From Candidatus Zixiibacteriota bacterium (GTDB taxonomy: Bacteria; SM23-81; DAOVCL01), in NCBI GenBank assembly GCA_030670005.1, contig DAOVCL010000139.1:1-5387 (forward strand): 5,387 nt of DNA, in the 5' to 3' direction. Shown here in pieces: positions 4,808 to 5,387 of this stretch. Each line of letters opens with the position of its first letter. Positions within the stretch are counted from its first letter, which is position 1. Both the position numbers and the translations under genes were made by a program. The notes below the pieces were generated by a model. That model was given only the letters and a program-made list of their open reading frames with translations, did no database searches and was not told where the DNA came from.

Positions 4808-5387
4808 TTACTTATCTTCCACCTCAGCCAGGCCCAACTTCTCCTTCAGCCTCGTCTCTATCTGGTCCGCTATATCCTTATTCTCCTTCAAAAAGGCCTT
4901 GGCATTCTCCCTGCCCTGTCCCAACCTCTCCCCCTGGAAGGAGAACCAGGTTCCGCTCTTCTCCACCACCTCATATTCTACCCCCAGATCGAGGAGATCC
5001 CCCTCCCGGGAGATGCCCTCTCCATACATTATATCGAAGATGGCCTCTTTGAATGGAGGGGCAAGCTTATTCTTCACCACCTTAACCTTGGTGCGGTTGC
5101 CAACAACCTGATCCCTCTCCTTGATGGAGGCTATCCTCCTGATGTCCAATCTAACCGAGGAGTAGAACTTGAGGGCTTTCCCTCCGGTGGTGGTCTCCGG
5201 ATTGCCCCACATAGTTCCTATCTTCATCCTTATCTGGTTGATGAAGATGGTGCAGGTATGGGACTTGCTTATGGTGGCGGTGAGCTTCCTTAAGGCCTGA
5301 GACATAAGCCTGGCCTGAAGGCCCATATGGGAGTCCCCCATCTCCCCCTCCAGTTCGGCCCGGGGGACAAGGGCAGCTACAGAATCC
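4808..5387 (-). CDS. recA: Recombinase RecA, C-terminal part (5' end outside window)
   Basis: RecA polymerises on single-stranded DNA, pairs it with homologous duplex and triggers LexA cleavage. 192 residues are visible. The frame is open from the window edge, beginning DSVAALVPRAELEGEMGD, where the first D corresponds to the Walker B aspartate (E. coli D144). The Walker A part lies outside the window. It then shows SHMGLQARLMSQALRKLT with the L1 region before it, FINQIRMKIG followed by the L2 loop ending GNPETTTGG, KFYSSVRLDIRR, VKVVKNK and the C-terminal domain YGEGIS..DLLDLGVEYEVVEKSGTWFS. The C-terminus (LGLAEVEDK) is short, without the long acidic tail of E. coli RecA. The L2 aromatic position, Phe203 in E. 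coli, is Trp here. An internal ATG at 5341 is not the true start. The stop is TAA (4810-4808). Confidence 0.97.
   Translation of the reverse strand, partial: DSVAALVPRAELEGEMGDSHMGLQARLMSQALRKLTATISKSHTCTIFINQIRMKIGTMWGNPETTTGGKALKFYSSVRLDIRRIASIKERDQVVGNRTKVKVVKNKLAPPFKEAIFDIMYGEGISREGDLLDLGVEYEVVEKSGTWFSFQGERLGQGRENAKAFLKENKDIADQIETRLKEKLGLAEVEDK

Overview
The window is a bacterial chromosomal segment in which every supportable gene lies on the minus strand. In transcription order (right to left) these are the C-terminal half of recA (cut by the window edge), recX, alaS, a geranylgeranylglyceryl-phosphate synthase (GGGPS/PcrB) family gene, and a small cysteine-containing protein. recA-recX-alaS is a widely seen bacterial order. 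RecA is the recombinase, RecX its modulator, and AlaRS charges tRNA-Ala. The fourth gene overlaps the end of alaS by one base and is probably translated from the same message.

The organism cannot be named from this sequence. The bacterial RecA, the bacterial-type AlaRS with editing and C-Ala domains, and a GGGPS-family enzyme whose motifs look like the group that includes Bacteroidetes proteins (inference from memory) point to a bacterium. An uncultured member of the Bacteroidetes-related (FCB) or a neighbouring phylum would fit. AGG/AGA arginine and ATA isoleucine codons are used freely in the main genes. The small gene at the left end is clearly more AT-rich than its neighbours.

Layout: 1-42 is a short AT-rich and C-tract stretch. 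43-267 is a small putative zinc-ribbon protein. 323-1123 is the GGGPS-family enzyme. 1123-3687 is alaS. 3688-4045 is a gene-free interval full of palindromes and ACAGGAT repeats. 4046-4696 (possibly to 4744) is recX. 4697-4807 holds a second, direct-repeat-bounded element. 4808-5387 is partial recA.

No clear new multi-gene system is visible. The most unusual material is the non-coding DNA. Both ends of recX run into repeat-like palindromic sequence. The alaS ribosome-binding and start region is present twice (18 of 19 bases identical), bracketing an insert of about 300 bp with inverted ACAGGAT ends. The GGGPS-family gene is the most interesting protein, because it implies an archaeal-type ether-lipid step, or a related prenyl-glycerol product, in a bacterium.
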